A stretch of DNA of 64,000 bases. It comes from Bacteroidota bacterium. GTDB lineage: Bacteria > Bacteroidota > Bacteroidia > AKYH767-A > OLB10. The notes beneath the pieces were generated by a model that ran no database searches, was not told the DNA's origin, and saw nothing but the letters and a program-made list of their open reading frames with translations. The stretch covers positions 45,038-109,037 of the forward strand of contig JADKIC010000016.1 in NCBI GenBank assembly GCA_016721435.1. Direction: 5' to 3'. The position numbers and the translations under genes were made by a program. Below, piece by piece: positions 1 through 9,937 of the stretch. The first letter of the stretch is position 1. Each line of letters starts with the position of its first letter.

Positions 1-91
1 GTTTCGGAATACTATCTTGTTGTGCGCTAACTAATGTTGTGTTTGCTAGTAGTAGTAATAAATAATAAAAGATATATCTTATGTTTCTCAT
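1..91 (-). CDS. N-terminus of a secreted protein, cut by the window edge
   Basis: Read leftward from the ATG at 91-89, this frame stays open to the window edge for 30 codons. It gives MRNIRYIFYYLLLLLANTT followed by LVSAQQDS. That is a charged start, a hydrophobic leucine run and a signal-peptidase I type site (VSA-QQ), the usual start of an exported Bacteroidota protein. The mature protein lies outside the window, so no function can be given. The short length is the main doubt. Confidence 0.6.
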   Translation of the reverse strand, partial: MRNIRYIFYYLLLLLANTTLVSAQQDSIPK

Positions 92-300
92 CGAGTTGTT
101 ATAGTTGGTATTCTTAATGAAACTACACTTTTAAATATCTTGAAATTTGATAGTTATAAAGATTTATTTTCGGCTAGAATTCCTACTTAAACGCAGCGGA
201 CGCAACGTCGCGAATTCTCGCGATCGCAACGGGCGCAATGGATGAATGGGAAATTTTAAGACTATTTAGTCTCCTCTCTTCACATCGCTTCCTCCTCCCA

Positions 301-348
301 GTCTCGTCAGATTCAAATCGTCGAAGACGAGTTGAGTAATGACGAGAC
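301..348. repeat. 48-bp palindromic element, copy 1
   Basis: Outer arms GTCTCGTCA (301-309) and TGACGAGAC (340-348) pair perfectly. Inner arms CAAATCGTC and GACGAGTTG pair with one mismatch around a GAA loop. The copy lies about 30 bp past the hutU stop. Its flanks match those of the copy at 36028-36075 in reverse complement, so the mobile or duplicated unit is longer than the palindrome. Confidence 0.8.
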
Positions 349-377
349 GATCCCCAGCGAACGTAGAGAGCGATCCA

Positions 378-2054
378 CTACTTCAATCGTTCACGAATAT
401 CGAGACGGTGTTTACGGGCAGTATCCGTGGCGATATCATAGCCGGCATCCATATGTCGGATAACACCCATCGCGGGATCATTGTGTAAGACTCTTTTCAG
501 GCGTCGTGCTGCATCTTCCGTTCCATCAGCAACGATGACCATTCCCGAATGAATGGAATAGCCCATGCCTACACCTCCGCCGTGATGCAGACTCACCCAG
601 GAAGCTCCGCCGGCAGTATTGATCAAGGCGTTCAGAATTGGCCAATCCGCAACTGCATCCGATCCGTCCAGCATCGCTTCTGTCTCACGGTTAGGGCTAG
701 CCACCGATCCGGTATCCAGATGATCCCTGCCGATAACAATCGGCGCTTTCACTTTTCCGGTGCGTACCAGTTCATTGAAGAGTTGTCCGGCCTTCTCACG
801 ATCACCTTGTCCGATCCAGCAGATGCGGGCAGGTAATCCCTGGAAGGCGATGCGCTCCTGTGCCATTTTTATCCAGCGATGCAATCCGGTATCCTCCGGA
901 AATAGTTTTAGGATAGCCTCATCCGTTACCCTGATATCTTCCGGATCGCCGCTCAATGCCGCCCAGCGGAAAGGTCCTTTTCCCTCACAAAACAGCGGAC
1001 GAATATACGCCGGAACAAATCCCGGAAAATCGAAAGCGTTTTTTACTCCTCGCTCCAGGGCACGTCCGCGCAGGTTGTTGCCATAGTCGAAGGTGATGGC
1101 GCCTTTCTTTTGCAGTTCCAGCATCAGCAACACATGCTCGGCCATCGAATCATAGGCCATTTCAATATAGCGATCGGGGTTTTTCTCCCGCAGCACATTG
1201 CCTTCTTCAACGGAAAGACCTTCGGGCAAATAGCCAACGAGCGGGTCGTGTGCGGATGTTTGGTCGGTGAGCACATCGGGAATAATATTCCGCTCGATCA
1301 ACCGTTGCAAAAGTTTTATCGCCGTACAAATCACGCCAATAGATTTATTCTCGCCCTTAGCTTTAAACTCCAGCGCAAGGTCAATGGCTTTATCAATGTC
1401 TTTTTCAATGAAGTCGAGGTAGCGCGTCTCTACCCGTTTCTGCGCCCGCCATTCTTCCACCTCTGCAGCCAGACAAACGCCATCTGCCATGGTAATCGCG
1501 AGTGGTTGTGCTCCACCCATTCCGCCTAAGCCAGCCGTCACACAAAGTCGTCCCTTCAATGACCCGCCAAAATGTTTATCCGCAACCGCATTGAACGTTT
1601 CGTAGGTGCCTTGAACAATACCCTGTGAGCCGATATAAATCCATGATCCTGCAGTCATCTGACCGTACATCATCAATCCCTTTTTCTCGAGTTCATCAAA
1701 CACTTCCCAGGTTGCCCATTTCGGTACCAGCTGTGAGTTGCTGATGATCACTCTCGGCGCATCTTTATGGGTGGGAAGGATGGCGACGGGTTTCCCGCTT
1801 TGAACGAGCAGGGTTTCGTCATCGTTCAGGTCCTTCAGTGCTTTTACAATCAGGTGAAAGGCTTCTACATTTCTTGCTGCTTTTCCCCGACCACCATAAA
1901 CGATCAGGTCTTCGGGACGCTCTGCCACATCGGGATCCAGATTGTTGTGCAACATACGTAAAGCGGCCTCCTGCACCCATCCTTTGCATGAGAGTGTAGT
2001 ACCTGTAGGGGTTTTCGTTTTCGAAAGATCAAGTTTCTGTGCTGTATCTTGCAT
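378..2054 (-). CDS. hutU: urocanate hydratase (urocanase)
   Basis: This is the second enzyme of histidine degradation, converting urocanate plus water to imidazolonepropionate with tightly bound NAD. The protein is about 558 residues, close to the usual 555-560. Visible family motifs are YGGRGKAARN near the N-terminus, the glycine-rich GLGGMGGAQPLA segment and the C-terminal HHGGGVGMGYSIHSG segment. I choose the ATG at 2054. A longer frame begins with TTG at 2078, but that codon overlaps a good -7 box (2076-2083) and so would not be transcribed. No other hut gene is in the window, so it appears to stand alone. Confidence 0.95.
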   Translation of the reverse strand: MQDTAQKLDLSKTKTPTGTTLSCKGWVQEAALRMLHNNLDPDVAERPEDLIVYGGRGKAARNVEAFHLIVKALKDLNDDETLLVQSGKPVAILPTHKDAPRVIISNSQLVPKWATWEVFDELEKKGLMMYGQMTAGSWIYIGSQGIVQGTYETFNAVADKHFGGSLKGRLCVTAGLGGMGGAQPLAITMADGVCLAAEVEEWRAQKRVETRYLDFIEKDIDKAIDLALEFKAKGENKSIGVICTAIKLLQRLIERNIIPDVLTDQTSAHDPLVGYLPEGLSVEEGNVLREKNPDRYIEMAYDSMAEHVLLMLELQKKGAITFDYGNNLRGRALERGVKNAFDFPGFVPAYIRPLFCEGKGPFRWAALSGDPEDIRVTDEAILKLFPEDTGLHRWIKMAQERIAFQGLPARICWIGQGDREKAGQLFNELVRTGKVKAPIVIGRDHLDTGSVASPNRETEAMLDGSDAVADWPILNALINTAGGASWVSLHHGGGVGMGYSIHSGMVIVADGTEDAARRLKRVLHNDPAMGVIRHMDAGYDIATDTARKHRLDIRERLK

Positions 2055-2075
2055 TTCCGTTTGTGAGTTATCCTG

Positions 2076-2083
2076 CAAATTTA
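2076..2083 (-). promoter_or_regulatory. -7 promoter box of hutU
   Basis: The minus strand reads TAAATTTG, an exact match to the Bacteroidota -7 consensus TAnnTTTG. It ends about 20 bp before the ATG at 2054, which decides the start codon. Confidence 0.55.
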
Positions 2084-2107
2084 ATGGAAAGAAAGTGATT
2101 TTGCTAC

Positions 2108-2329
2108 CTTTTCACCTTTGCTTCTGGCTGCTTGCTGCTGGCTGCTTGCTGCTTTACCGTTGATGTATTGAGTTAATTCGTATAATTTTTAAGACTCCAT
2201 AGGAAGCCGATTTGTTATTCGTATTGTTAACGCAATGATGTAGACTGTAGTATATATAATCGTCCTGAACTAAAAGTTTTAAACGAAAAAATGAGCTAGC
2301 AGCCAGTAGCCAGCAGCAAGCAGCCAAAA
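2108..2329. repeat. inverted pair of 7-bp-periodic repeats
   Basis: The left arm (about 2110-2153) is built from GCTTGCT and GCTGGCT heptamers. The right arm (about 2293-2329) carries the reverse complement of the same pattern. About 140 bp of unrelated AT-rich DNA lies between them. The right arm overlaps the read-through tail of the small Cys-rich gene. The same design recurs at 35268-35472. Confidence 0.7.
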
Positions 2330-2542
2330 ATGAAGGAACTCAAAATTTGATGTAATACAAAGTTTTAAAATTAGAACAATTATTTTACTTTTTTTACGAT
2401 CAGGTTTTACTTTATACGGACAATGGCGGCATCCGCTTTGGCAGCAATAGCCGCGTTTTAAAATGATATTTTTCTGTAAAACAATATACCCTTCCGGTGT
2501 CAGGTAATAATCTTCTTTGTCGAATTTATCGGTGAATGCCAT
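2279..2542 (-). CDS. small Cys-rich DUF5522-like protein, read-through tail
   Basis: Residues 1-45 look like the small Bacteroidota family DUF5522. They contain EDYYLTPEGYIVL followed by the cysteine motif CCQSGCRHCPY, with four cysteines that could bind metal. Function is unknown. The frame continues past this domain into the 7-bp repeat, giving a low-complexity tail (FWLLAAGYWLLAHFF). A seven-T run on the plus strand (2389-2395) is probably miscounted. One base more or less would stop translation near 2380-2387 and give a protein of about 54 residues, the family's normal size. The domain assignment is fairly sure; the C-terminal end is not. Confidence 0.65.
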   Translation of the reverse strand: MAFTDKFDKEDYYLTPEGYIVLQKNIILKRGYCCQSGCRHCPYKVKPDRKKSKIIVLILKLCITSNFEFLHFWLLAAGYWLLAHFFV

Positions 2543-2640
2543 TTTGCTGAATCAAACCTATTGATAATTATTGCAGGAAACTGTTGAAATCTTGTGGATG
2601 ATTAACAACGATGAGTTGAAATCCTGTAACCGGATTCTAT

Positions 2641-2648
2641 TAGTTTTG
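2641..2648 (+). promoter_or_regulatory. -7 promoter box for the DUF3332 lipoprotein gene
   Basis: TAGTTTTG matches TAnnTTTG, with a possible -33 TTG at 2616-2618. It lies 20 bp before the ATG at 2669. Confidence 0.5.
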
Positions 2649-2668
2649 TAGGCATAACATTATGTCTT

Positions 2669-3262
2669 ATGAAAAAGTTTAGCCGTTTATTAATATTAAG
2701 CATCTCTTTGGTGGGAATGTTGTTGCAATCCGGTTGCTATGGATCCTTCAAGCTGATAGGAAAAGTGTACGAGTGGAACGGTTCCATAGAGGATAAGTTC
2801 GTGCGCTCTATTGTGTTTTGGGCACTTTGTATCATTCCCGTGTATGCGATAGCAGGTTTCGTGGATGCCGTGATTTTGAATGTCATTGAATTTTGGTCGG
2901 GCTCCAATCCGGTTTCTATGAAGGAGGGGGAATACGAGCAGCAAGTGGTGCAGTATCGGGGCAAGACCTATCGGATGGAAGCTACCATGAATAATTTTAC
3001 CGTGACAGAAGTGAGTGGCAGGAAAGCGAAGAAGCCGGTGGAACTTGTTTTTAAACCTTCTGATTTATCCTGGAACCTGGTGCAGGATCAGCAGCTGGTG
3101 GCCATCTCCCGCCTCGAATGTACCTCTGAGGGGAAAGTAGGATTGCGTGTCTTTTCTCCAACCGGAAAATCTACCCTCTTGCCTTATACAGAGCAAACCG
3201 AATGGGTCGCGTTTACCGGTCATTTCAATGGCGAATCAGCCCGCATCGCTCAGCTTAGGTAG
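2669..3262 (+). CDS. DUF3332-type lipoprotein
   Basis: The 197-residue protein has a lipoprotein signal: KK, a hydrophobic run, then the lipobox LLQSGC with Cys at about residue 22. It therefore probably sits anchored in the envelope. The first part of the mature protein (GSFKLIGKVYEWN, a hydrophobic stretch near residues 48-70 and NVIEFWSGSNPV) is typical of DUF3332. The rest is a soluble beta-rich region. The biochemical role is unknown. The next gene starts 12 bp downstream on the same strand, so they may share a transcript, though no functional link is apparent. Confidence 0.75.
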   Translation: MKKFSRLLILSISLVGMLLQSGCYGSFKLIGKVYEWNGSIEDKFVRSIVFWALCIIPVYAIAGFVDAVILNVIEFWSGSNPVSMKEGEYEQQVVQYRGKTYRMEATMNNFTVTEVSGRKAKKPVELVFKPSDLSWNLVQDQQLVAISRLECTSEGKVGLRVFSPTGKSTLLPYTEQTEWVAFTGHFNGESARIAQLR

Positions 3263-3274
3263 ATCCTTCTTCTG

Positions 3275-4159
3275 ATGCATTCCCTTTCTGTATGGCCTTC
3301 CGTCATTCCCATTGACGAAGTGCATCTCGAAACAAGGAGGGGGATCAGAAGAATATCCGTCTTGCGGTTGGATACAATTCATCCGCTGACGGGAGGTAAT
3401 AAATGGTTTAAATTGAAAGAGAACCTGGAGCATTTTTACTCCGGGAAGTATAGCGCAATCCTAAGTTTTGGCGGCGCTTTCTCCAATCATATTGCCGCAT
3501 TAGCCGATGCAGGTCATCAGTTGGGCATTCCGGTCATTGGCATTATTCGAGGGGAAGAAAGCGCTGCTCAGAATCCTACGCTGAGCAGGGCACGTGCCGC
3601 CGGGATGCAATTGGTCTTCGTATCGAGAGAGTCGTATAGGCGTTACCGTTATCCGGCTGAATGGAGTGCCTTGTACGAAGAATTCGGAGATGTGCTCATC
3701 GTTCCGGAAGGAGGTTCCAATGCAGCCGGTGTGGAAGGCTGTAAATCCATCGCCGGATGTATTCCGGAACATTTTACCGATATCGCCCTCGCTGTGGGTA
3801 CCGGTGCTACACTTACCGGACTCGCGCTGGGCTTGAAGGGGAGAAGCAAAGTGATAGGGTTAAAGGTGCTGGAGGCTAAACAGGAGCATTTTATTTTTAG
3901 TTATCCCGGAATCTCAGAACTGCCTGACGGCTCCCTTTATCTGGAAAACCGCTTTACGATGGGGGGATATGCGGTCGTCCATCCTGATATAGAACAATTT
4001 GTAAATCAGTGGAATAGTAGTCATGCGATACCCATAGAGCCGATCTATACCGGAAGATTATTTTATGGAATTAAAGCCCTGTTTGAGGAGAGTTTTTTTT
4101 CAGAGAAGAGTGAAGTGCTCGTGATTCATACCGGCGGCAGACAATATTTAGATCATTAA
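3275..4159 (+). CDS. PLP-dependent deaminase / D-cysteine desulfhydrase family
   Basis: This 294-residue enzyme belongs to the fold-type II PLP family that includes 1-aminocyclopropane-1-carboxylate deaminase and D-cysteine desulfhydrase. The likely PLP lysine lies in LTGGNKWFKLKENL, followed by the substrate/PLP loop SFGGAFSNHIAALA and a glycine-rich phosphate site VGTGATLTGLALG. The substrate cannot be decided from sequence. Members of this family in bacteria are more often D-cysteine desulfhydrases than true ACC deaminases. It starts 12 bp after the upstream lipoprotein gene. Confidence 0.85.
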   Translation: MHSLSVWPSVIPIDEVHLETRRGIRRISVLRLDTIHPLTGGNKWFKLKENLEHFYSGKYSAILSFGGAFSNHIAALADAGHQLGIPVIGIIRGEESAAQNPTLSRARAAGMQLVFVSRESYRRYRYPAEWSALYEEFGDVLIVPEGGSNAAGVEGCKSIAGCIPEHFTDIALAVGTGATLTGLALGLKGRSKVIGLKVLEAKQEHFIFSYPGISELPDGSLYLENRFTMGGYAVVHPDIEQFVNQWNSSHAIPIEPIYTGRLFYGIKALFEESFFSEKSEVLVIHTGGRQYLDH

Positions 4160-4214
4160 CAGCGCTTTGTTAATAGTGGAAGTGGGGATGTAGATAATCG
4201 GGTAGAAGTGTCCT

Positions 4215-4222
4215 TACTTTTG
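4215..4222 (+). promoter_or_regulatory. -7 promoter box for the glucosaminidase gene
   Basis: TACTTTTG fits TAnnTTTG. A GTG at 4227 would lie at or before the expected transcription start, which favours the ATG at 4239. Confidence 0.5.
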
Positions 4223-4238
4223 CAGAGTGAGAAAACCT

Positions 4239-5231
4239 ATGCTGACCAGAATTCTGATTTTATGTCTGATCGGGACCATGTCCCTGAATGCGCAACCCAA
4301 TGTGCGTCGTGATTCCGGAAGAATAACACCGGAGATGTATATTGATATGTTTAAGGAGGCGGCCATCACGGATATGAAGAAGACGGGCGTTCCGGCAAGC
4401 ATTACGCTGGCGCAGGGAATGTATGAATCCGATTATGGAAATAGTCCGCTGGCGACCAATGCCAACAATCATTTCGGAATAAAATGCCATAAAGAGTGGG
4501 AGGGACCAACCTATCATAAAGACGATGATGCGCCCAACGAGTGTTTCCGGAAATATGAATCTGTTTTACATTCCTACGATGACCATTCTGACTTTTTACG
4601 TAGCCGCGACCGTTATAGCGCTTTGTTCACGCTGGAGATTACCGATTATAAAGGTTGGTCCCATGGATTGAAGAAAGCGGGTTATGCTACCAATCCCGGC
4701 TATGCTTCAAAGCTGATCGGGTTAATCGAGAAATATCGGTTGCACGAGTACGATGTTCAGGGATCTTCAATTCCGGTTGCTGATGCGGGCGTCAATCATC
4801 CGGTAAAATCGGTGGAGGTTAAATCTTCATCATCTGAAACCAAAGCAGCCGACGAAAATAAGACCGAAACTGCTTCAGCAGAAAATACAGTGAATGGCAT
4901 TCCCGTTGTATATGCCCGCAAAGGCGATACCTGGACGAAGCTCGCCCGTGAAAACAATATTGAGCTTTGGCAGGTGCTGGAGTTCAACGATGCAGCAAAG
5001 AATGACATCCTCAGAGAAAATGAAATGGTTTTTATAAAAGCGAAGAAAAATAAAGCCGAACAGCTTACTCATATTTGTGTAGAAGGCGATACCATGAGAG
5101 GCATTGCACAGCAATATGGAGTTAAACTTTCAAAGCTGTACCGGATGAATGAGATGAACTTTGGTGACCAACCGGAGCCCGGAACAAAAGTGTATCTTAA
5201 GAGAGCGATGCTTTTTGGAGTGGTGCTGTAG
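4239..5231 (+). CDS. secreted glucosaminidase with two LysM domains
   Basis: The product is a peptidoglycan hydrolase of about 330 residues. It starts with a signal peptide (MLTRILILCLIGTMSLNAQ). A glucosaminidase domain of the GH73/FlgJ type follows, with AITDMKKTGVPASITLAQG, the catalytic-region YESDYGNSPLA, NNHFGIKC and a C-terminal YATNPGYASKLIGLI. A Ser/Lys-rich linker leads to two LysM repeats (VYARKGDTWTKLARENN and HICVEGDTMRGIAQQYG) that bind glycan strands. It should cleave the N-acetylglucosaminyl bond in the cell wall for growth or division. I prefer the ATG at 4239 to the in-frame GTG at 4227 because of the -7 box at 4215-4222. Confidence 0.9.
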   Translation: MLTRILILCLIGTMSLNAQPNVRRDSGRITPEMYIDMFKEAAITDMKKTGVPASITLAQGMYESDYGNSPLATNANNHFGIKCHKEWEGPTYHKDDDAPNECFRKYESVLHSYDDHSDFLRSRDRYSALFTLEITDYKGWSHGLKKAGYATNPGYASKLIGLIEKYRLHEYDVQGSSIPVADAGVNHPVKSVEVKSSSSETKAADENKTETASAENTVNGIPVVYARKGDTWTKLARENNIELWQVLEFNDAAKNDILRENEMVFIKAKKNKAEQLTHICVEGDTMRGIAQQYGVKLSKLYRMNEMNFGDQPEPGTKVYLKRAMLFGVVL

Positions 5232-5554
5232 ACTATGTTCTTCGCATTGCTTTCCCAGCAATTTCAACTACAACACCAATATATTTTATAAGAAATCTTT
5301 ATAGTCCTTCCTTTAATTTGGGTAATCCTATAACGTTAGTTAGTGTTTTTATAAAATACTGATATACAGAATTATATAAATTATTTATCCACATCAAATT
5401 ATTTCTCTTGCTTTGCATCACTATTCTTTTTAATATTGAAACGATCCTTGTCAAACAGGGATTAACCCTGTGGAAGCAGCCTCTTACCAAGTATCGAAAC
5501 AAACTGATCCCGGTAAGTATATTTTAGCCTATAACTTATTGAGAGTAACTCCCA
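5232..5554. other. AT-rich intergenic region, nothing recognised
   Basis: There is no convincing gene, RNA gene or long repeat here. The sequence is AT-rich between about 5280 and 5400. It presumably holds the promoter of the large downstream gene, but no exact TAnnTTTG box stands out near position 5555. Confidence 0.5.
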
Positions 5555-8500
5555 TTGAAGAAGAATATATTCTTTAGCCTGATGGTATTGTTGTTGCTGA
5601 ACCTGAATTTTTCTTCAGCGGCTACCTACTATACACGTGTCACCGGTAACTGGAACGCGCTCACCACCTGGTCAACGGTAGGATGTGGCGGTGCTATGGC
5701 TGCAACTTTTCCGGCAGCAGGAGATAATATCATCGTTTGTGTCGGAACTACGGTCACTGTGAATATTAATACAACGATCGCGAATGTGACCATCAACAGT
5801 GGCGGCACATTGCAGAACGGTGGCGGATCAACAACAAACAGATCATTAACGGTGACAGGAACATTGAATGTGGCCAATGGAGGTACTTTAATTCAGAACA
5901 GTACTGTCGTTGCTTCAAGCTCATTGTTTGCCGGTACGGAGATTTTTGGTATAAGCAGTACCGTTACCATCAGTAACTGGTCATCTATTGCAGTTCCGCT
6001 GATCAATGGTGTCGGTACAAATTTTGGTCACCTGAATCTGAACTGGAATCCCGGAGTAAACTGGTGGAATAATCAGGGACTGGGTACCACCAGAACCATT
6101 AATGGCTACCTGACAGTGGGAACGAATTGCCAGACCTTTCTCGATAGCTCTTCGTCAAACATCAGTATCACCATTGGAAGCAATTTAACGGTTAATGGAA
6201 AATTGCAGGTGAAAAAATCTATGCCCGGTACTGCAACACTCTTAGTGAATGGAAATGGAAGTATCGGTGCAGCAGGAATTTTCACAGGTGTTTTTAACGG
6301 TACCGGTCATTTTACTTTTTCAATTACTAATCTGACAACCAACGCCGGTGGTACCTTTAACGGAATTCTGGATGGAATAGGGAATGCGACTATTACGATC
6401 AACGGTGTTTTTATTTCAGCAGGAGATTTTTATGGGATCAATGCTCCGCTATTGTTGAATAACGGTGTGCCTGCAATTACCATGAATTCTCTTTCCTACA
6501 CGCGCGGAACTTTTATGGCCAGTTATGCGCATAACGTAAATGGAACCGCTGTGGTCAATATCCTTGGTAATGCGACTGTGGCTTTTACAGTTGCTACAGA
6601 TAATATTAAATTGCTCGGACTCTCAAACATCAACGGGAATAACGTGACCACAAAATTGAATTTTACCGTGGGCGGGAACCTGAGTATTTCCGGTTTATCT
6701 ACTTGTGTTTTCAATACTTCAGAAGCTTTCGGTGCAGAGACCATCTCTGTTGGTGGTACTTTTACTGTGACAGATGCAAAAGCAATGTTTAACGGTGGTT
6801 TAAATGAAAGCAGTGGTCATAAAGTCACTGCAACGATGGGTGGATTTACGATCAGCGGTGGTACGGTTTGGTTTAGTGAAAACTCTTCAGATTCCACGAA
6901 TATTACTGTAAACGGGAACCTATTATTGTCCGGGGGAACTTTCATTCTGAAATCAGCAGGAGGTTATGCCAACTTAATCATTAACGGAAGCTTCACCCAA
7001 AATTTTGTTGGTAGTTTGTACTATATGCATGGTCCCGATCAACTGGGTGCAGCAACACTCTCAAATAGTTTTGTAGATATGCATGTAAATGGAAGCTTCA
7101 CGCAAACCGGTGGGGTTTTGCATTTTGATATAGCGGACTCTCCTGCTGAACAACGAATTTTTGTAAATGGTCCTGCTTATACCATTTCAAATTCTGCAGC
7201 TATGTATCGTGCCGGAAGTGGTACAAGTACTTCTTTTGCAAAAATAATCTTTGAGTATCCGGGCACAATAACTTATTTCAGAAATCTCGCACACAATATT
7301 CAACAGTGCAAACAAACGATTAAAACCGGATGTACAGTGAATGTGACTTCCGGTCCTTTCCAGATGAGTTCGCATAATACCGCCATACAGGATATGTTGA
7401 AGATTGAGGCCGGGGGTATTTTATCCATCGGTACACATCAACTGACATCAGATACTTTATTTACCTATTCCGGTTTAACAGTTGCAGATAATGCAAGGTT
7501 CAGGCTGGCACGAACAACAGGTTTCTATGATGGAACGTCCAATGCGGCTATCAGCAATGCAGGAAACATGAATTTTTTTCTCGGAGCAAATAGTATCGTT
7601 GAGTACAATACAGCTACCTACGCGAGAGTAACGGGTATCAATGTGGGCATAGCTACCTTGCCGCAGCATAAATACGGGATTCTTGAAATCAATCATGTAG
7701 GACCCGCAGGAACCTGGGTAGCACCCACCTATCTACCTACATTTACAACGGCGGTGTATATACGCACCCGCCTGATTATGACTGCCGGTGAATGTAATCT
7801 TTCCGATGCATCAGGGAACCCGGTTAACGGTGGTCGCTATGTGCATATTGAAAACCCTTCACCTACGGCTATGCAGCGTACCGGAGGTTTCATTCGCAGT
7901 GAAGCATTAGATCATTCCGCCCGAATTGTTTGGACTATCAATGCAACTACCGGAACCTACTTACTGCCCTGGGGCTATTCCTCCACGCAGTACATTCCCC
8001 TGACTTATCAAATGACCGGAGGAACGGCCGGAATAGTTTCTTTCTCTACCTATCGTACACCTGCAAATAATCTACCATGGCCCCCGGGCGTTACTAACCT
8101 TACCAGTCATATTGGTCTGACTCCGGATAATCGGACGGCTACCGTAGATCGTTTCTGGCGCATGGCAAATACCGGCTCCAATCCGGTGGTGAACCTGACG
8201 TTTAATTATATTTCCACAGAGTTGCCCGGGATTCCCTACAATTCTGCAGGATTGATTAGAGCGCATGCCTACAATACACCTACCAATACCTGGATGGCCG
8301 CCTTACCGGGACAAACTGCTGTTGCTTATCAGGTTTCTGTTCCCGCTGCAGGTGGTCAACCCCATTGGGCGCTCGCCAGTTTGAATGCAGCGCTCCCTGT
8401 AGATTGGTTATTCTTTGACGGTAAGAAATTAGGGGGTGTTGTCCAACTCGACTGGGCAACAGCCGAAGAAAAGGATAACAGCCATTTTATAGTGGAGCGT

Positions 8501-8929
8501 ACACGTGATTTTATCGAGGTGCAACAATTGGGAATTGTAACCGGTATAGGCACCTCCTCCGCTACTTCTTCCTATGATTATATTGATGAAAATCCATTTG
8601 CCGGTGAAAATTATTACCGGCTCAGGCAGGTAGATATAAATGGGGTGGAAGAACTAACAGGTTGGATAGCCGTTAATTTTAATAATAAGCTGAAGAATGT
8701 GGTAAGTCTATGGCCAAATCCGGTGGAAGATCAGGTCTATTTCACCGGATTAGAAGAGGATATGCAGTGGGTGATTTATGACTTTACAGGTAAGCAGATA
8801 TGGCAGGGTATACTTTCCGTTGATGGACCATCACTGTCTATGGAAAATTTATCTCTTGGAATTTATACCCTCGTGTTGACAGATCATCAGAATAAGCAAC
8901 AATCTCTGCGCTTTGTAAAAGCGAGATAA
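5555..8929 (+). CDS. large secreted beta-helix-like T9SS cargo protein
   Basis: The 1124-residue protein begins with a signal peptide (MKKNIFFSLMVLLLLNLNFS). Next is an N-terminal module common in secreted Bacteroidota proteins (TRVTGNWNALTTWSTVGCGG). Several hundred residues of Asn/Gly/Thr-rich repeating strands follow (patterns such as VNGNLLLSGGTF), suggesting a parallel beta-helix. Near residue 950 is a T9SS-associated segment (LPVDWLFFDGKKL, FIVERTRDF, YYRLRQVDINGVEE). The last 75 residues form a type A sorting domain (SLWPNPVEDQVYF, LSLGIYTLVL). It should be exported across the outer membrane and surface-anchored or released. The start is TTG in the sequence given. An extra T in an original ATG is possible, since CCCATTGAAG would become CCCATGAAG. 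Confidence 0.88.
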   Translation: MKKNIFFSLMVLLLLNLNFSSAATYYTRVTGNWNALTTWSTVGCGGAMAATFPAAGDNIIVCVGTTVTVNINTTIANVTINSGGTLQNGGGSTTNRSLTVTGTLNVANGGTLIQNSTVVASSSLFAGTEIFGISSTVTISNWSSIAVPLINGVGTNFGHLNLNWNPGVNWWNNQGLGTTRTINGYLTVGTNCQTFLDSSSSNISITIGSNLTVNGKLQVKKSMPGTATLLVNGNGSIGAAGIFTGVFNGTGHFTFSITNLTTNAGGTFNGILDGIGNATITINGVFISAGDFYGINAPLLLNNGVPAITMNSLSYTRGTFMASYAHNVNGTAVVNILGNATVAFTVATDNIKLLGLSNINGNNVTTKLNFTVGGNLSISGLSTCVFNTSEAFGAETISVGGTFTVTDAKAMFNGGLNESSGHKVTATMGGFTISGGTVWFSENSSDSTNITVNGNLLLSGGTFILKSAGGYANLIINGSFTQNFVGSLYYMHGPDQLGAATLSNSFVDMHVNGSFTQTGGVLHFDIADSPAEQRIFVNGPAYTISNSAAMYRAGSGTSTSFAKIIFEYPGTITYFRNLAHNIQQCKQTIKTGCTVNVTSGPFQMSSHNTAIQDMLKIEAGGILSIGTHQLTSDTLFTYSGLTVADNARFRLARTTGFYDGTSNAAISNAGNMNFFLGANSIVEYNTATYARVTGINVGIATLPQHKYGILEINHVGPAGTWVAPTYLPTFTTAVYIRTRLIMTAGECNLSDASGNPVNGGRYVHIENPSPTAMQRTGGFIRSEALDHSARIVWTINATTGTYLLPWGYSSTQYIPLTYQMTGGTAGIVSFSTYRTPANNLPWPPGVTNLTSHIGLTPDNRTATVDRFWRMANTGSNPVVNLTFNYISTELPGIPYNSAGLIRAHAYNTPTNTWMAALPGQTAVAYQVSVPAAGGQPHWALASLNAALPVDWLFFDGKKLGGVVQLDWATAEEKDNSHFIVERTRDFIEVQQLGIVTGIGTSSATSSYDYIDENPFAGENYYRLRQVDINGVEELTGWIAVNFNNKLKNVVSLWPNPVEDQVYFTGLEEDMQWVIYDFTGKQIWQGILSVDGPSLSMENLSLGIYTLVLTDHQNKQQSLRFVKAR

Positions 8930-8965
8930 CTCCAGCATTCAATTTACATCGAACAATTCACTCCT

Positions 8966-9937
8966 TTAATGGGCTAACGGTCTCTTTTTAACCATGCCGC
9001 CCTTCGTATCCTTAATGCTGTTCATGATCACAAAAGCATTGGGATCAATGATGGTGATTTCTGCATTCAGTTTACTGATTTCAAGACGAGTGATGACTGT
9101 ATAAATGATATCCATGTCTTCCCGGTGCCCATGACTTCCAAAACCACGTTTCCCTTTGTAGATCGTGACCCCCTTCCCATCTTTTCTATAATCATTTTGC
9201 GGATTTCCTCACTATGGGGACTTATTATGGTCAATCCGGTATATTCTTCAATTCCTTCAATAATAAAATCCACGCTCTTGGAAGCCGATAAATAAGTGAT
9301 CATGGAATACATCGCGGTCTCTATAGATAGGAGATATGCAGCAACAGAGAAGATGACAATGTTCAATAGCGTGATGATATCACCGACTGTAGTGCCTAAT
9401 TTTTTACTGAGATATAAAGCTAGGACTTCTGTACCATCGATAACAGCACCTCCTCTAACGGAGAGGCCTATCCCCGCACCAAGAAAAAAAGCCGCCGAAC
9501 ACAGCGACCAGAATTTTCTCATTAGTAATGTCGGGAAAACTCACTGTTGCCATGACTAGCGAAAGACATGCAATTGCACCTGCTGTTTTAAATGCAAACT
9601 GGGTTCCGATTACTTTATAACCTAAAACGATAAAGGGCAGATTGATGACAACGATGGTTATGGCCAGATTCCATTTGCTGATCCCGGTGATCAACAGCGC
9701 GATTCCGGTAGCACCTCCATCAATGAAATGATTAGGCAACAGAAAACTCTTTAGCGCAAATGCTGCAGAAAAAATGCCCGCAAGAATTAAAAGTATATCC
9801 TTGATCCATGTGGTCGAGAGAACTTTTAAAACACGGATTTTTTTGGCAACCTGATAAGAGCTGATTTCGCCATTATCCGGTGAGCCGCTGCTCTTTTTTA
9901 TATGCTGAGTAATAAACCTTGTCAGGAATTGATTCAT
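8966..9937 (-). CDS. YitT-family membrane protein (two frameshifts)
   Basis: Joined across two breaks this is a normal YitT-type integral membrane protein (DUF161 followed by DUF2179). The N-terminal part holds hydrophobic segments and PNHFIDGGATGIALL. After the first break it continues LGAGIGLSVRGGAVIDGTEV. The C-terminal cytoplasmic DUF2179 reads GVTIYKGKRGFGSHGH and then LNAEITIIDPNAF before stopping at 8966. Break one is at a seven-A run (9484-9490). Break two is at a five-C run (9169-9173), where one more C restores the family sequence. Both look like sequencing indels. The ATG at 9937 is preferred to a TTG at 9955. The transported substrate, if any, is unknown. Confidence 0.8.
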